Below, piece after piece: positions 1 to 8,883 of a DNA stretch of 64,000 bases (position 1 is its first letter; the number at the start of each line of letters is the position of its first letter). A model generated the notes under the pieces. It searched no databases and had not been told where the DNA came from. It saw nothing but the letters and a program-made list of their open reading frames with translations. The DNA is taken from assembly GCF_018326265.1 (NCBI RefSeq), contig NZ_AP023360.1, forward strand, positions 6,233,501 to 6,297,500, written 5' to 3'. The DNA is from Catellatospora sp. IY07-71 (GTDB taxonomy: Bacteria > Actinomycetota > Actinomycetes > Mycobacteriales > Micromonosporaceae). Position numbers and translations under genes: made by a program.

Positions 1-173
1 CGTCGGCCATGAGAGGCAACTGGTATCTCGTTGTCCCCCAGGGCACCAACAAGCCCTGGGCGGTGGTCCTCGGTGGCGACAGCAATACCGCCGCTTCCGG
101 CATACCCGTGCTCAACTTCACCTGGGATCCGTCGATCAACGCGCTCAGGGCCGCGGTCGACGGCATCGGCTGA
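1..173 (+). CDS. 3' end of an unknown protein (partial)
   Basis: The gene is open at the left edge. The frame that begins at base 3 runs to a TGA at 171-173 and gives the last 56 residues of a protein whose start lies outside the window. Third codon positions are mostly G or C, which supports coding. The visible tail contains Trp, Asn and short hydrophobic strands and no motif I recognise, so no function is assigned. It converges on the histidine kinase gene with only 7 bases between the two stop codons, so it belongs to a different transcript. Confidence 0.5.
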   Translation, partial: SAMRGNWYLVVPQGTNKPWAVVLGGDSNTAASGIPVLNFTWDPSINALRAAVDGIG

Positions 174-180
174 GGTGACC

Positions 181-1827
181 TCAGGCCGGCGCGGCGGGCA
201 GGTGGATCGTGAAGACGGTTCCGGAGCCGAGTTCGCTGGCGGCGATGATGCGGCCGTGGTGGTCGGCGACGATCTGGCGCGCGATGGCCAGGCCCAGGCC
301 GGAGCCGGTGGTGTACCCCCGGCCTCGGCCGCGGGCCCGGTCGGCGCGCCAGAAGCGGTCGAACAGGTGCGGCAGGTCCGCCTCGGCGATGCCGGTGCCG
401 GTGTCGGCCACCTCCAGCACGTGCGACGGACCGTCGGCGGCGGTGGACAGGGTGATCGTGCCGCCGGGCGGGGTCGCGGCGAGCGCGTTGCGGATCAGGT
501 TGCCGACGACCTGCCGCAGCCGGTCCGGATCGCCGTGCACTCGGTGCGGCCCGCCGCCGGTGACGCGCAGCTCGACCCCGCCCGCGGCGGCCAGCGCGGC
601 GTGCGCGGTGCGGCACGTCGCGGCCAGCTCGGCGAGGTCGAGCACGGTCCGCTGGTAGGTGAGCACCCCCGCCTCGGCCAGCGCCAGATCCTGCAGGTCG
701 TCGACGATGCGCTGCTGCAGCACGGCCTCGTCGTGCAGCGACTCGAACAGCTCGGGCGTCGGCGGCAGCACGCCGTCCTTGAGCGCCTCCAGGTAGCCGC
801 GCAGGTTCGCCAGCGGCGTACGCAGCTCGTGCGCCACATCGGAGATCATCTGGCGCTGCCGCTGCTCACTCTGCTGTAGCGAGTCCGCCATCCGGTTGAA
901 CGAGCGGGCCAGCCCGGCCAGTTCGTCGTGGCCGTGCACGGGCACGCGCTCGGCCAGCTGCCCGTCCCCCACCCGCCCGGACGCCGCCGTGAGCGCGCCG
1001 ATCGGGCGCAGCACGCGGCGGCTGAGCAGCCACGACACTGCCGCCCCGGCGACCGCGACGACGGCGGCGGTGGCCAGGATCGAGTCCACCGGCAGGCTGG
1101 GCGGCGGCTGCTCGGCCGCGCCGACGTACACCCGCAGCTCCGCGGGCGCCGACCGGCCGACGGCCGCCGAGAACGTGTCCTGCAGGCACGTCACCGCGCC
1201 GGTGGCCTGCGCCGCGCAGCGCCGCAGCTCGGCCTCGAACACGCGGTCGACGTCGTCGATGCCCGGCTGGTTGCGTGCCTCGATGTCGCAGGCCTTACTG
1301 GCCGCGCTGGAGGTGACGGGTCGCGGCAGCGCGACGCCCAGCTCCGACTCCTCCAGCCGGATGCCGATCCCGGACCTGGTCAGGCAGGCCGCGAAGGCGA
1401 GCCCCAGGCGGTACTCGTACTCCGCCAGCAGAACGATCTTGGGACTGGGATGCGCCACTGCTGCGGGCTGCGGCTGCCAGACCGGGCGGGGGTCGACGAC
1501 CAGTGGCGGCCCGGCGACCTCACGGGCCGGCTGCCCGGCCAGCACGTCCGAGTCGGCCAGCACCGTGCCCTCGGTGGCGGCCAGCCGGATGCGCTGGCCG
1601 GTATGCAGGGACAACCGGCCCACCAGGTCGTCGACGCCGTCCCAGCCGCCCCGGGTGCGCGCGAAGTCGGTCAGTTCGGTGGTGATCAGCGACAGCTGCT
1701 CGGCGTTGGCGGTGACGGTGCGGTCGAACTCCCGCGACGCCTGGCGCAGGGTGAGCCACGCGGTCGCGCCGGTGGCCGTCACGGCGATGAGCATGACCAG
1801 CGCGATGACCCGGACGCGGAAGCTCAC
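181..1827 (-). CDS. Two-component sensor histidine kinase
   Basis: A 548-residue membrane sensor kinase, expected to autophosphorylate on His and pass the phosphate to the regulator encoded just upstream. TM1 lies at about residues 6-26 and an extracytoplasmic sensing region of about 220 residues follows. TM2 is at about 250-268 and leads into a HAMP domain with the motif RPIGALT. The H-box is DVAHELRTPL (His333), the N-box is GNLIRNAL (442-449), G1 is ADTGTGI (474-480) and G2 is GSGLGLAI (508-515), so all catalytic boxes are intact. The GTG start at 1827 overlaps the regulator stop (GTGA), implying translational coupling. The sensory domain is not one I can name, so the signal is unknown. 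Confidence 0.93.
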   Translation of the reverse strand: MSFRVRVIALVMLIAVTATGATAWLTLRQASREFDRTVTANAEQLSLITTELTDFARTRGGWDGVDDLVGRLSLHTGQRIRLAATEGTVLADSDVLAGQPAREVAGPPLVVDPRPVWQPQPAAVAHPSPKIVLLAEYEYRLGLAFAACLTRSGIGIRLEESELGVALPRPVTSSAASKACDIEARNQPGIDDVDRVFEAELRRCAAQATGAVTCLQDTFSAAVGRSAPAELRVYVGAAEQPPPSLPVDSILATAAVVAVAGAAVSWLLSRRVLRPIGALTAASGRVGDGQLAERVPVHGHDELAGLARSFNRMADSLQQSEQRQRQMISDVAHELRTPLANLRGYLEALKDGVLPPTPELFESLHDEAVLQQRIVDDLQDLALAEAGVLTYQRTVLDLAELAATCRTAHAALAAAGGVELRVTGGGPHRVHGDPDRLRQVVGNLIRNALAATPPGGTITLSTAADGPSHVLEVADTGTGIAEADLPHLFDRFWRADRARGRGRGYTTGSGLGLAIARQIVADHHGRIIAASELGSGTVFTIHLPAAPA

Positions 1828-2510
1828 TGCTGCTCCGCGAGCCGGTAGCCGCGGCCGTACACGGTCTGCACGTAGCGCGGCTCGGCCGGGTCGTCCTCGA
1901 CCTTGCGGCGCAGGTTCATCACGTGCGCGTCGACGGTGCGCTCCTCGACGTGGTTGTCGAACCCGAACGCGCGATCGATGATCTGCGCCCGGGTGAACAC
2001 CCGGCCGGGCGCGGCGGCCAGCGTCGCCAGGATGCCGAACTCCTTGGCGGTCAGCTCGACGGCGCGGCCGGCCACCCGCACCTGGAAGCGCCCCTCGTCG
2101 ATCTCCAGCGCACCCACCCGGACGACCTCGTCCTTCGCGCCGCCGGGCCGGGTGCGGCGCAGCAGGGCGCGGACCCGGGCGGCGAGCTGGCGCGGACTGA
2201 ACGGCTTGGTGACGTAGTCGTCGGCGCCCAGGTCGAGGCCGACCAGGATGTCGTTCTCGGTGCTGCGGGCGGTCAGCAGCAGGATGCCGACGTCGGACTC
2301 GGCGCGCAGGATCCGGCACACGTCCAGGCCGCTCAGGGTGGGCATCATCACGTCGAGCACGAGCAGGTCCGGCCGGTACGCCCGGCAGCGCTCCAGGGCG
2401 GCCAGCCCGTCGCCGACGACCTGCACGCTGTGCCCCTCCCGTTCGAGGTACACCCGCAGCAGGTGGGCCTGCTTCGGATCGTCCTCCGCGATCAGCACCC
2501 GCGCGTTCAC
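1824..2510 (-). CDS. OmpR/PhoB-family response regulator
   Basis: A 228-residue DNA-binding response regulator that pairs with the adjacent kinase. The receiver domain (1-118) has the acidic pair near residues 9-11, the phospho-acceptor Asp53 in LLVLDVMMP, Thr80 and Lys102 in YVTKPF. The C-terminal winged helix (about 130-226) ends in the family pattern YVQTVYGRGYRL. It is the first gene of the pair and its stop overlaps the kinase GTG by four bases. The start at 2510 gives the usual N-terminus of the family (VLIAEDD). The target genes are not evident; no repeat unit was found in the short upstream gap. Confidence 0.94.
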   Translation of the reverse strand: MNARVLIAEDDPKQAHLLRVYLEREGHSVQVVGDGLAALERCRAYRPDLLVLDVMMPTLSGLDVCRILRAESDVGILLLTARSTENDILVGLDLGADDYVTKPFSPRQLAARVRALLRRTRPGGAKDEVVRVGALEIDEGRFQVRVAGRAVELTAKEFGILATLAAAPGRVFTRAQIIDRAFGFDNHVEERTVDAHVMNLRRKVEDDPAEPRYVQTVYGRGYRLAEQQ

Positions 2511-2584
2511 CCCGGCCCTCCCCTTCCGTGAGGCACCGAGACTAGCCGCCGGTGCGCGCGCCGCACCGGTTCTTCAACGGTTCT

Positions 2585-3043
2585 TCACAGCCCGCACCAG
2601 CAGTAGAGGTGGTCCCCGGCGGCCAGCGCGCGGCGGGCGAGCCCGGCGATCTCCTCGATGATCGGCAGCATCCGGTCGGCGGGCTCGCCGGAGTCCAGGC
2701 CCAGCTCCTCGATGCGCGCCCACTGCGCCGACAGGTCCGCCATGTGCTCGGCGGTGAGCCCGGCGAGGGTGTCGCGTACGCCGTCGTCGAGCGAGATCAG
2801 CCACGGGCCGGTGTCCTCGGCCTCGGGCCACAGCAGCTCGGTGCGCACGGTGTCGGTGTCCCACTCGGCGCCCCGGGCGAGGCTCACCAGCTGCCCGAGC
2901 ACCACCCACGGGTCGATGCCGCGCAGGTCGGCCGTGTCGACGGACCCGTCGGGGACCGCGATCGGGCCGCCCTCCAGGCCGTCCATCAGGCGGACCGCCG
3001 TCGCGTCGTCGACGGCGCGGAAGTAGTCGAACAGCACACCCAT
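2585..3043 (-). CDS. Conserved-looking small acidic protein, function unknown
   Basis: A 152-residue acidic cytosolic protein with strong G/C bias in third codon positions. I do not recognise it firmly. The start MGVLFDYF and the end DHLYCWCGL resemble small single-domain actinobacterial proteins related to DUF1877/YfbM, but this is a guess from general look. It has no signal peptide, membrane segment or obvious catalytic motif. The ATG at 3043 is chosen because translation from there gives the compact acidic protein, and the codons before it read into the gap after the CYTH gene. It lies 32 bases after the CYTH-protein gene on the same strand and could share its transcript. Confidence 0.6.
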   Translation of the reverse strand: MGVLFDYFRAVDDATAVRLMDGLEGGPIAVPDGSVDTADLRGIDPWVVLGQLVSLARGAEWDTDTVRTELLWPEAEDTGPWLISLDDGVRDTLAGLTAEHMADLSAQWARIEELGLDSGEPADRMLPIIEEIAGLARRALAAGDHLYCWCGL

Positions 3044-3075
3044 GGCCGGTATTCGATCATGGGGGTCCGACAGCG

Positions 3076-3822
3076 TCAGCCGTAGGTCGGCCGGGGCTCC
3101 AGTGCCCGCAGCGCCGCCTGCGCCTTCGTGTGCCGGAAGATCCACGGCCGGACCCGGTGCCGGTCGAGGAACACCGGCCAGCGCGCCACGGCCTGCGCCA
3201 CGTCGGCCACCGCGACCCGGCTGGACAGCTCCAGCACGGGCTCGGCCGGGAACTCCCACAGCTGCACCGACAGCGGGTGCGGCCAGCCGTGCGCCGACCC
3301 GGCCAGCCGCCGCACCGGCACCGGGCCGAACAGCGACAGCCCGTCCAGGGTCAGCCCGTGCGGCGCGTACGCGTGGAACAGCCGCCGCTGCCGCGGCGTG
3401 AACAGCGCGCTCGGCGGGGTGCGCCGCCCCACGGCGGCGGCCACGGTCGCCCCCGCCAGGCGCGTCTTCAGCGACGCCGAGCAGACGAACCCGCCCGGCG
3501 ACATGTCCAGCTCGACCGTGAAGCCCTTGCGGCGGCGCAGGTCGGGGTCGATCGCGGCCGGGTCGGCGGGCCGCAGCCGCACGGTCGCGTCGGCGCCCGT
3601 CACACCCGTGCGGCGCACCCGCACGATCAGCCCGGCCCGCTCCAGCCCGAGCGCGGGCGTGTCCAGGTAGAAGACCTCCCGGGTCACCGCCTCGGCCAGG
3701 TCGAACCCCAGCGACGCGGCCGCCCGGCGGCCCTCTCCCTCGGGCAGCACGGCCTTGAGCTCGACGGTGTCGCAGGCGTCCACGAACCCGGGGACGTCCG
3801 GGACGGCGTACCGACCGCTCAT
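3076..3822 (-). CDS. CYTH-fold protein (class IV adenylate cyclase / triphosphatase-like)
   Basis: A 248-residue protein with the layout of the CYTH fold, whose members act on triphosphate substrates such as ATP, thiamine triphosphate or inorganic triphosphate. The strand VELKAVL (Glu21, Lys23) is a reduced form of the ExExK signature. It is followed by VFYLDTPALGL, where CYTH proteins carry the YFDTPD-like strand, and by repeated Arg/Lys-rich strands (LIVRVRR, TVRLRP, GFTVELD) that would line the tunnel. The ATG at 3822 is preferred over upstream codons because GGAAAGG sits about five bases before it. The N-terminal signature is weaker than in well-studied members, so catalytic activity is uncertain. 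Confidence 0.68.
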   Translation of the reverse strand: MSGRYAVPDVPGFVDACDTVELKAVLPEGEGRRAAASLGFDLAEAVTREVFYLDTPALGLERAGLIVRVRRTGVTGADATVRLRPADPAAIDPDLRRRKGFTVELDMSPGGFVCSASLKTRLAGATVAAAVGRRTPPSALFTPRQRRLFHAYAPHGLTLDGLSLFGPVPVRRLAGSAHGWPHPLSVQLWEFPAEPVLELSSRVAVADVAQAVARWPVFLDRHRVRPWIFRHTKAQAALRALEPRPTYG

Positions 3823-3983
3823 CTGCCTTTCCGATCTCACAGGGGCCACGTGTGATCGAAACGAGTACACCCCGATCCCGGTTATCGCCGCGTCGGGTGG
3901 TCGTCACCACGGGTGGGTCCGTGCACCTACCCTCCGGCACGCACGGTAGACAAGACGAGGGACGTTTCACGGAAGGGCAGGGC

Positions 3984-4592
3984 ATGGCGCGGCAGACCCG
4001 ATGGGTGACGGACACGGAGCAGGGCCACTCGCAGCGGATGATCGGGATCTTCCGGCGGATGGCCGCCGAGGGCCGCGACCTGGCCGGCGAGGCGCGGCTG
4101 CTGGACGCGATGATCCCGCCGGGCTCCGCCGTGCTGGACGCGGGCTGCGGCAGCGGCCGGGTCGGCGCCGCGCTGGCCGAGCGCGGGCACACGGTGTGCG
4201 GGGTGGACGCGGACGAGGTGCTGATCGCCGCCGCGCGCGAGGACTTCCCGGACGTGGAGTGGCTGGTCGGCGACCTGTCCGAGCTGGAGCTGACAGCGGA
4301 CGGACGGCGCCGGGTGTTCGACGCGGCGATCCTGGCCGGCAACGTGATGCCGTACCTCGCGCCGCAGACCGAGGTCGAGGTGCTGCGCCGGATCGGCGCC
4401 CACGTGCGCCCGGACGGGCCGGTCCTGGTCGGGTTCGGCACCACGCGCGGCTACGCCGTGGCCGACTTCGACGCCCACGCGGCCGAGGCCGGGCTGCTCG
4501 TGGAGCAGCGCTTCGCGACGTGGGACCTGCGCCCCTGGCACCCCGCCGCCGACTTCGCCGTGACGGTGCTGCGCCGCCCCGCCGGGCGGTGA
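3984..4592 (+). CDS. Class I SAM-dependent methyltransferase
   Basis: A 202-residue stand-alone methyltransferase. Motif I is VLDAGCGSGRVG (residues 50-61), followed by an acidic residue at the end of the next strand (VCGVDADE) for ribose contacts, motif II VEWLVGDLSEL and a motif IV-like strand FDAAILAGNVMPYL. The start ATG 3984 is set by GGAAGGGCAGG eight bases upstream; a longer frame exists but reads through the promoter region of the divergent CYTH gene. The substrate cannot be predicted. A near-perfect hairpin follows the stop codon and separates it from the convergent membrane-protein gene. Confidence 0.85.
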   Translation: MARQTRWVTDTEQGHSQRMIGIFRRMAAEGRDLAGEARLLDAMIPPGSAVLDAGCGSGRVGAALAERGHTVCGVDADEVLIAAAREDFPDVEWLVGDLSELELTADGRRRVFDAAILAGNVMPYLAPQTEVEVLRRIGAHVRPDGPVLVGFGTTRGYAVADFDAHAAEAGLLVEQRFATWDLRPWHPAADFAVTVLRRPAGR

Positions 4593-4595
4593 CGG

Positions 4596-4636
4596 CCGCC
4601 GTCGCGCTGCCGGGAAGGCGGCGAGCGCGACGGCGG
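4596..4636. terminator. Bidirectional intrinsic-type terminator
   Basis: A perfect 13-bp inverted repeat (4596-4608 and 4624-4636) with a 15-base loop sits between two convergent genes, 4 bases after the methyltransferase stop and 8 bases after the membrane-protein stop. No U-run follows, as is common in this GC range. Confidence 0.75.
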
Positions 4637-4644
4637 GGTGGAAG

Positions 4645-5475
4645 CTACGCGGCCGCCGACCGCTCGACGAGCGCCTGCTCACCCGGGCGGTGCCGCCGCA
4701 CCAGGTGATGCGCGTACACCAGCAGGAAGATCGTGGCGTGGAGGTAACCGGTGGCGGCGACGTCGAAGAGGTAGGCGGGCAGGAACCGGCCGCCGAAGAA
4801 GTACGTCGAGTGCGTCTCGAAGTGGCTGAGGCTGCTGTGCATGTGTGAGAACCAGAACGACACCGTGACCGCGAGCGCGACCGCTCCCCAGGACAGCAGT
4901 GGCCGCCCGGCGAGCGCGACCCAGGCCGCGGCCGTGCCCAGCACCACGGCGCTGAGCGCCCAGCAGGACACATCGATCACCGTGGACCGGTCCGGCAGCC
5001 TCCCCTCCCACAGCGGCAGCGCGAGCAGGGCCAGGTAGGCGGGAGCGACCGCCCACAGCGGCACCAGCAGCGGGTTGATCAGCTGCGTCACCCCCGTCGT
5101 GACACGTGCGCAGATGATCCCCAGCACCACGGCGCCCGCGACGCTGGCCCCGGCCACCCAGGTCTGCCAGCGGACGCTGTCCACCGTCATGTACCACGTC
5201 CAGTTGATCGTGAGGGGCAGGTAGCCCGCCGGCAGCGCCGCGACGAGCAGGAAGGACAGCAGCGCCGAGGCAACGCGGCGGCCCGGCGACAGCACGGTCC
5301 CCGCCCGGCGGTGCGGCTCGGCGGCCGCGAGGCTGGCCGCGTAGCGCAGCCGCCGCCACGCACCGGGCATGGCGTGCAGCTCGGCCTGCCATTCGGCGAT
5401 CATCTCGGCGCGCAGGTCGGCGGGCCAGCGGCGGGCCGCGCGCGCCAGCAGGAATCGGCACCAGCTCGCGATCAT
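4645..5475 (-). CDS. Multi-pass membrane protein paired with a PadR regulator
   Basis: A 276-residue integral membrane protein. A cytosolic N-terminus of about 60 residues (with LRAEMIAEWQAEL) is followed by about six hydrophobic segments between residues 65 and 260. This N-terminal pattern followed by membrane spans is commonly found in genes placed directly behind PadR repressors in actinomycetes. Its ATG overlaps the PadR stop (ATGA, 5472-5475), so the two are translationally coupled and the regulator probably controls this protein. No transporter signature (ATP-binding, FtsX or MacB periplasmic loop) is visible, so the substrate and role are unknown. Confidence 0.72.
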   Translation of the reverse strand: MIASWCRFLLARAARRWPADLRAEMIAEWQAELHAMPGAWRRLRYAASLAAAEPHRRAGTVLSPGRRVASALLSFLLVAALPAGYLPLTINWTWYMTVDSVRWQTWVAGASVAGAVVLGIICARVTTGVTQLINPLLVPLWAVAPAYLALLALPLWEGRLPDRSTVIDVSCWALSAVVLGTAAAWVALAGRPLLSWGAVALAVTVSFWFSHMHSSLSHFETHSTYFFGGRFLPAYLFDVAATGYLHATIFLLVYAHHLVRRHRPGEQALVERSAAA

Positions 5476-5804
5476 GCGGTGGCCTCCTTCGCGGCGGTGC
5501 CCGCCGAGGCGGTCCGGGTCTGCTCGTGCAGCTCGGCGAGGCGCTGCCGGGCGACGGGCAGCGCGGCCGCGGTGAGGCGGTAGTAGGCGCGGGCGGGGCG
5601 GCCGGCCGCGGCCGGATCGATCTCCTCCCAGCGCTTCTCCACCCAGCCGGCCTCCTTCAGCCGGGCCAGGATCGGATACAGCGTGCCGCTGGGCAGGCCG
5701 GACGCCTGCATCAGCGTCATCCCGTAGTGGTCGCCCGCCGGGTCGTCGACGAGGGCCGCGAGGACCCTGACGACCGGCACCGTCAAGCGAATCTCGGCAA
5801 TCAT
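5472..5804 (-). CDS. PadR-family transcriptional regulator
   Basis: A 110-residue winged-helix repressor of the PadR type. The core pattern is HYGMTLMQASGLPSGTLYPILARLKEAGWV (helix-turn-helix plus wing), followed by the usual GRPARAYYRLT strand and a short C-terminal dimerisation helix. Length and layout match the short PadR subfamily. The ATG at 5804 (MIAEIRLTVP) is preferred over the upstream extension because it gives the standard N-terminus. It is the first gene of a two-gene operon with the membrane protein and shares a 146-base divergent upstream region with the GH127 gene. Confidence 0.88.
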   Translation of the reverse strand: MIAEIRLTVPVVRVLAALVDDPAGDHYGMTLMQASGLPSGTLYPILARLKEAGWVEKRWEEIDPAAAGRPARAYYRLTAAALPVARQRLAELHEQTRTASAGTAAKEATA

Positions 5805-5906
5805 GGTAGCAACTCTACATAGGGTGCGCCCGTCACGCCACATCAGACGGTCGCAGCGCGTTCGAAACATCGGGTTTACATCCGTGTTCATCGAACTTAG
5901 GCTCGT

Positions 5907-5933
5907 CTATAACGTTCTTCTATAACGTTATAG
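5907..5933 (+). promoter_or_regulatory. Palindromic operator upstream of the GH127 gene
   Basis: CTATAACGTTATAG at 5920-5933 is a perfect 14-bp palindrome, and the decamer CTATAACGTT is repeated 13 bp upstream at 5907-5916. It lies 17 bases before the GH127 start codon. The central AACGTT is typical of LacI-family sugar-repressor sites, so sugar-dependent repression is the likely role (inference). No LacI gene is in the window. Confidence 0.65.
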
Positions 5934-5950
5934 AGCTTCCGGGAGGCGTC

Positions 5951-8827
5951 ATGCACCGTCGCTCCGTCCTGCGTGGCGGCCTGGCCGTCGCGGGCGGCTT
6001 GGCCCTGGCCGGGCAGGCCGTCACCGAGTCCTGGGCCGGTGGCACCGGCACGCCGGTGACCCTGGTCGGCGACACCTCGTCCGGCGGGATCTACTTCCCG
6101 TACTCCCCCGGCCTGACCCGCACCTCGTTCCTCAAGCTGCCCGCCGGGTCGACCCGGCCCGGCGGCTGGCTCGCCCAGCAGCTGTCGCTGGACGCCTCCG
6201 GCCTCGGCGGCAACTACGACCAGGTGTCCCACTTCCTGGTGTACGCGAACACCGGCTGGACCGACCGCACCAAGGGCGGCTGGGAGGAGCTGCCGTACTG
6301 GCTGCGCGGCCTGGCCGCGATCGCCGCCGTCACCGGCGACACCACCCTGCGCAACAAGGTCGCCACCTGGGTCAACGGCATCGTCGCCACCGCCCAGGCA
6401 GACGGCTTCTTCGGCCCGAACGCGCTGCGCACCTCGCTCGGCGGCGGCCCGGACTTCTGGCCGTTCATGCCCCTGCTCCAGGCGCTGCGCACCTACCAGG
6501 AGTACTCCGGCGACACCCGGATCATCCCGCTGCTGACGAAGTTCCTGCAGTACCAGAACACGTTCGGGGCGTCGGTGTTCAACCAGAGCTGGGGCTCGGT
6601 GCGCTGGGCGACCAACCTGGACAGCGTCTACTGGCTCTACGCGCGCACCGGCCAGAGCTTCCTGCTCGGCCTCGCCGACAAGATCCACCAGTACAGCAAG
6701 AACTACGTGAACAACCTGCCCTCCATGCACAACGTGGACCTGGCGCAGGGCTTCACCGAGCCCGCGTTCATGGCCCTGCGGGGCAACACGTCGCTGACCC
6801 AGGCGTCGTACAACAACTACGCGCAGATCATGTCCAACTGGGGGCAGTTCCCGGGCGGCGGCTTCGCCGGGGACGAGAACATCCGCAACGAGTACCGCGA
6901 CCCGCGTCAGGGCTTCGAGACCTGCGGGATCATCGAGTTCATGCAGAGCTTCGAGTCGATGACCCGGCTCACCGGCGACCCGAGCTGGGCCGACGGCTGC
7001 GAGAACCTGGCCTTCAACTCGCTGCCCGCGGCCGTCGAGCCGACGCACCGCTCGCTGCACTACGTCGTCAGCGCGAACAGCGTGCAGCTCGACAACCGTG
7101 CCAAGACGCAGGGGCAGTACCAGAACGGCTTCGCCATGCAGGCGTTCCTGCTCGGCGTGGACCAGTACCGCTGCTGCCCGCACAACTACGGGCAGGGTTG
7201 GAGCTACTTCACCGACAACCTGGTCCAGGCCACCGCCGACCGGGGCCTGGCGGTGACGATGTACGCGCCGAGCACCACCACCGCCAAGGTGGGCGCGGCG
7301 GCGGCCACGGTCACCCTCACCCAGGACACGGCGTACCCGTTCGGCGACACGGTCACGCTGCGGCTGGCCACGTCCGGGGCGGTGGCGTTCCCGCTGTACG
7401 TGCGCATCCCCGGCTGGTGCGCCAACCCCACGCTGACCGTCAACGGGGCGGCGCAGCCGGTGGTGGCCGGGCCGGCGTACGTCGCGGTCAACCGCACCTG
7501 GAACAACGGCGACACCGTCGCGCTCACCCTGCCCATGGCGGTGCGCACCACCACCTGGACCGCCAACCACAACGCGCTGTCGGTCAGCCGGGGCCCGCTC
7601 ACCTACGCCCTGGACATCGGGCAGAACTTCCTGCGCTACAACGATCCGGCCAGCGCCTGGCCGGAGTGGCAGGTCATGCCGACCTCGGCGTGGAACTACG
7701 GCCTGATCCCGGGCACGTTCAGCGCGACCACCACGGGTGCGACCGGCGACCCGTTCACCGCCGCGGGCACCCCGGTGGCGCTCAACGCCCAGGCCAGGGC
7801 CATCCCGAACTGGCAGGCCGACAGCGAGAACGTGGTCACCCCGCTGCAGAACAGCCCGGTCGCCTCCAGCGAGCCGATCAAGAACGTGCGGCTGATCCCG
7901 ATGGGCGCGGCCAGCCTGCGCATCAGCTCGTTCCCGACGGTCGGCGGGAGCGGCAGTTGGCAGCTGCCCGCCACCCCGTCGGCGTCCCACTGCTTCAGCG
8001 GCGACACCGTGGCCGCGCTGAACAGCTACTACGACCCGACCGGCTCGTACGACCAGGCGCGGCGGCGCATGACGTGGTGGGACCACGTGGGCACCAGCGA
8101 GTGGGTGCAGTACACCTACGCGGCGCCGGTCACCGCGAGCGCGGTGTCGCTGTACTGGTACGACGACACCGGCCACGGGCAGTGCCGGGTGCCCGCGTCG
8201 TGGCGGGTGGAGTACCTGAACGCCGCCGGCGCGTGGCAGGCCGTGGCGGGCGCGTCGGGGTACGGGCTGGCGCTGAACGCGTACAACAACACGACCTTCA
8301 CGGCCGTCACCACGACGGCGCTGCGGGTCGTCGCGCAGCTGCGCCCCGGATTCTCCGGCGGGGTGCTGCAGTGGAAGGTCACCGCCACCCCCGCGATCGT
8401 GCGGCCCGGCGTCTGGTATCGGGTGCAGAACGCCCACAGCGGCAAGGTGCTCGGCGTGTCGGGGATGTCCACGGCCGACAGCGCGAACGTGGTGCAGTTC
8501 GCCGACAACGGCACCGCCGACCACAACTGGCGCTTCGACCACGTCGGCAACAACTGGTACATGATCGTCAACCAGCACAGCGGCAAGGTGCTCGCGGTGA
8601 ACAACATGTCCCGGGCCAACAACGGGCTCATCCAGCAGTTCGCGGGCGTCGGCTCGGCCGACCACTACTGGCAGCTGGTCGGCGACGGCGGCGGCTGGCT
8701 GCGCATCCGCAACCTGAACAGCGGTCTGGTGCTGGGCGTGTCCGGCATGTCCACGGCCGACAGCGCCCAGGTGGTGCAGTACGAGGACAACGGCACCGCC
8801 GACCACCGCTGGCGGCTGCTGGGCTGA
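5951..8827 (+). CDS. Secreted GH127 beta-L-arabinofuranosidase-like enzyme with ricin-type lectin tail
   Basis: A 958-residue exported glycosidase. The N-terminus MHRRSVLRGG followed by a hydrophobic run is a twin-arginine signal. The body matches the GH127/DUF1680 fold. In the characterised member HypBA1, a Glu and three Cys residues bind Zn and one Cys is the nucleophile; the equivalent residues are present here as GFETCG (Glu323, Cys325) and YRCCPHN (Cys408, Cys409). The last 145 residues hold repeated HSGKVLGVSGMSTADS-like units with QxW-like ends, a ricin/CBM13 lectin that would anchor the enzyme to polysaccharide. GGGAGG precedes the ATG. Likely role: release of L-arabinose from plant arabinan or hydroxyproline glycans outside the cell. 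A strong hairpin follows the stop. Confidence 0.88.
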   Translation: MHRRSVLRGGLAVAGGLALAGQAVTESWAGGTGTPVTLVGDTSSGGIYFPYSPGLTRTSFLKLPAGSTRPGGWLAQQLSLDASGLGGNYDQVSHFLVYANTGWTDRTKGGWEELPYWLRGLAAIAAVTGDTTLRNKVATWVNGIVATAQADGFFGPNALRTSLGGGPDFWPFMPLLQALRTYQEYSGDTRIIPLLTKFLQYQNTFGASVFNQSWGSVRWATNLDSVYWLYARTGQSFLLGLADKIHQYSKNYVNNLPSMHNVDLAQGFTEPAFMALRGNTSLTQASYNNYAQIMSNWGQFPGGGFAGDENIRNEYRDPRQGFETCGIIEFMQSFESMTRLTGDPSWADGCENLAFNSLPAAVEPTHRSLHYVVSANSVQLDNRAKTQGQYQNGFAMQAFLLGVDQYRCCPHNYGQGWSYFTDNLVQATADRGLAVTMYAPSTTTAKVGAAAATVTLTQDTAYPFGDTVTLRLATSGAVAFPLYVRIPGWCANPTLTVNGAAQPVVAGPAYVAVNRTWNNGDTVALTLPMAVRTTTWTANHNALSVSRGPLTYALDIGQNFLRYNDPASAWPEWQVMPTSAWNYGLIPGTFSATTTGATGDPFTAAGTPVALNAQARAIPNWQADSENVVTPLQNSPVASSEPIKNVRLIPMGAASLRISSFPTVGGSGSWQLPATPSASHCFSGDTVAALNSYYDPTGSYDQARRRMTWWDHVGTSEWVQYTYAAPVTASAVSLYWYDDTGHGQCRVPASWRVEYLNAAGAWQAVAGASGYGLALNAYNNTTFTAVTTTALRVVAQLRPGFSGGVLQWKVTATPAIVRPGVWYRVQNAHSGKVLGVSGMSTADSANVVQFADNGTADHNWRFDHVGNNWYMIVNQHSGKVLAVNNMSRANNGLIQQFAGVGSADHYWQLVGDGGGWLRIRNLNSGLVLGVSGMSTADSAQVVQYEDNGTADHRWRLLG

Positions 8828-8839
8828 CCTGCCGTGCTG

Positions 8840-8879
8840 CCGTGGCGCTCCCCGCCCCCGTGCGCGGGGAGCGCCACGG
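8840..8879. terminator. Bidirectional intrinsic-type terminator
   Basis: A perfect 16-bp stem (8840-8855 with 8864-8879) and an 8-base loop lie between the convergent GH127 gene (stop 8827) and the VWA gene (stop 8884). Confidence 0.8.
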
Positions 8880-8883
8880 GCGC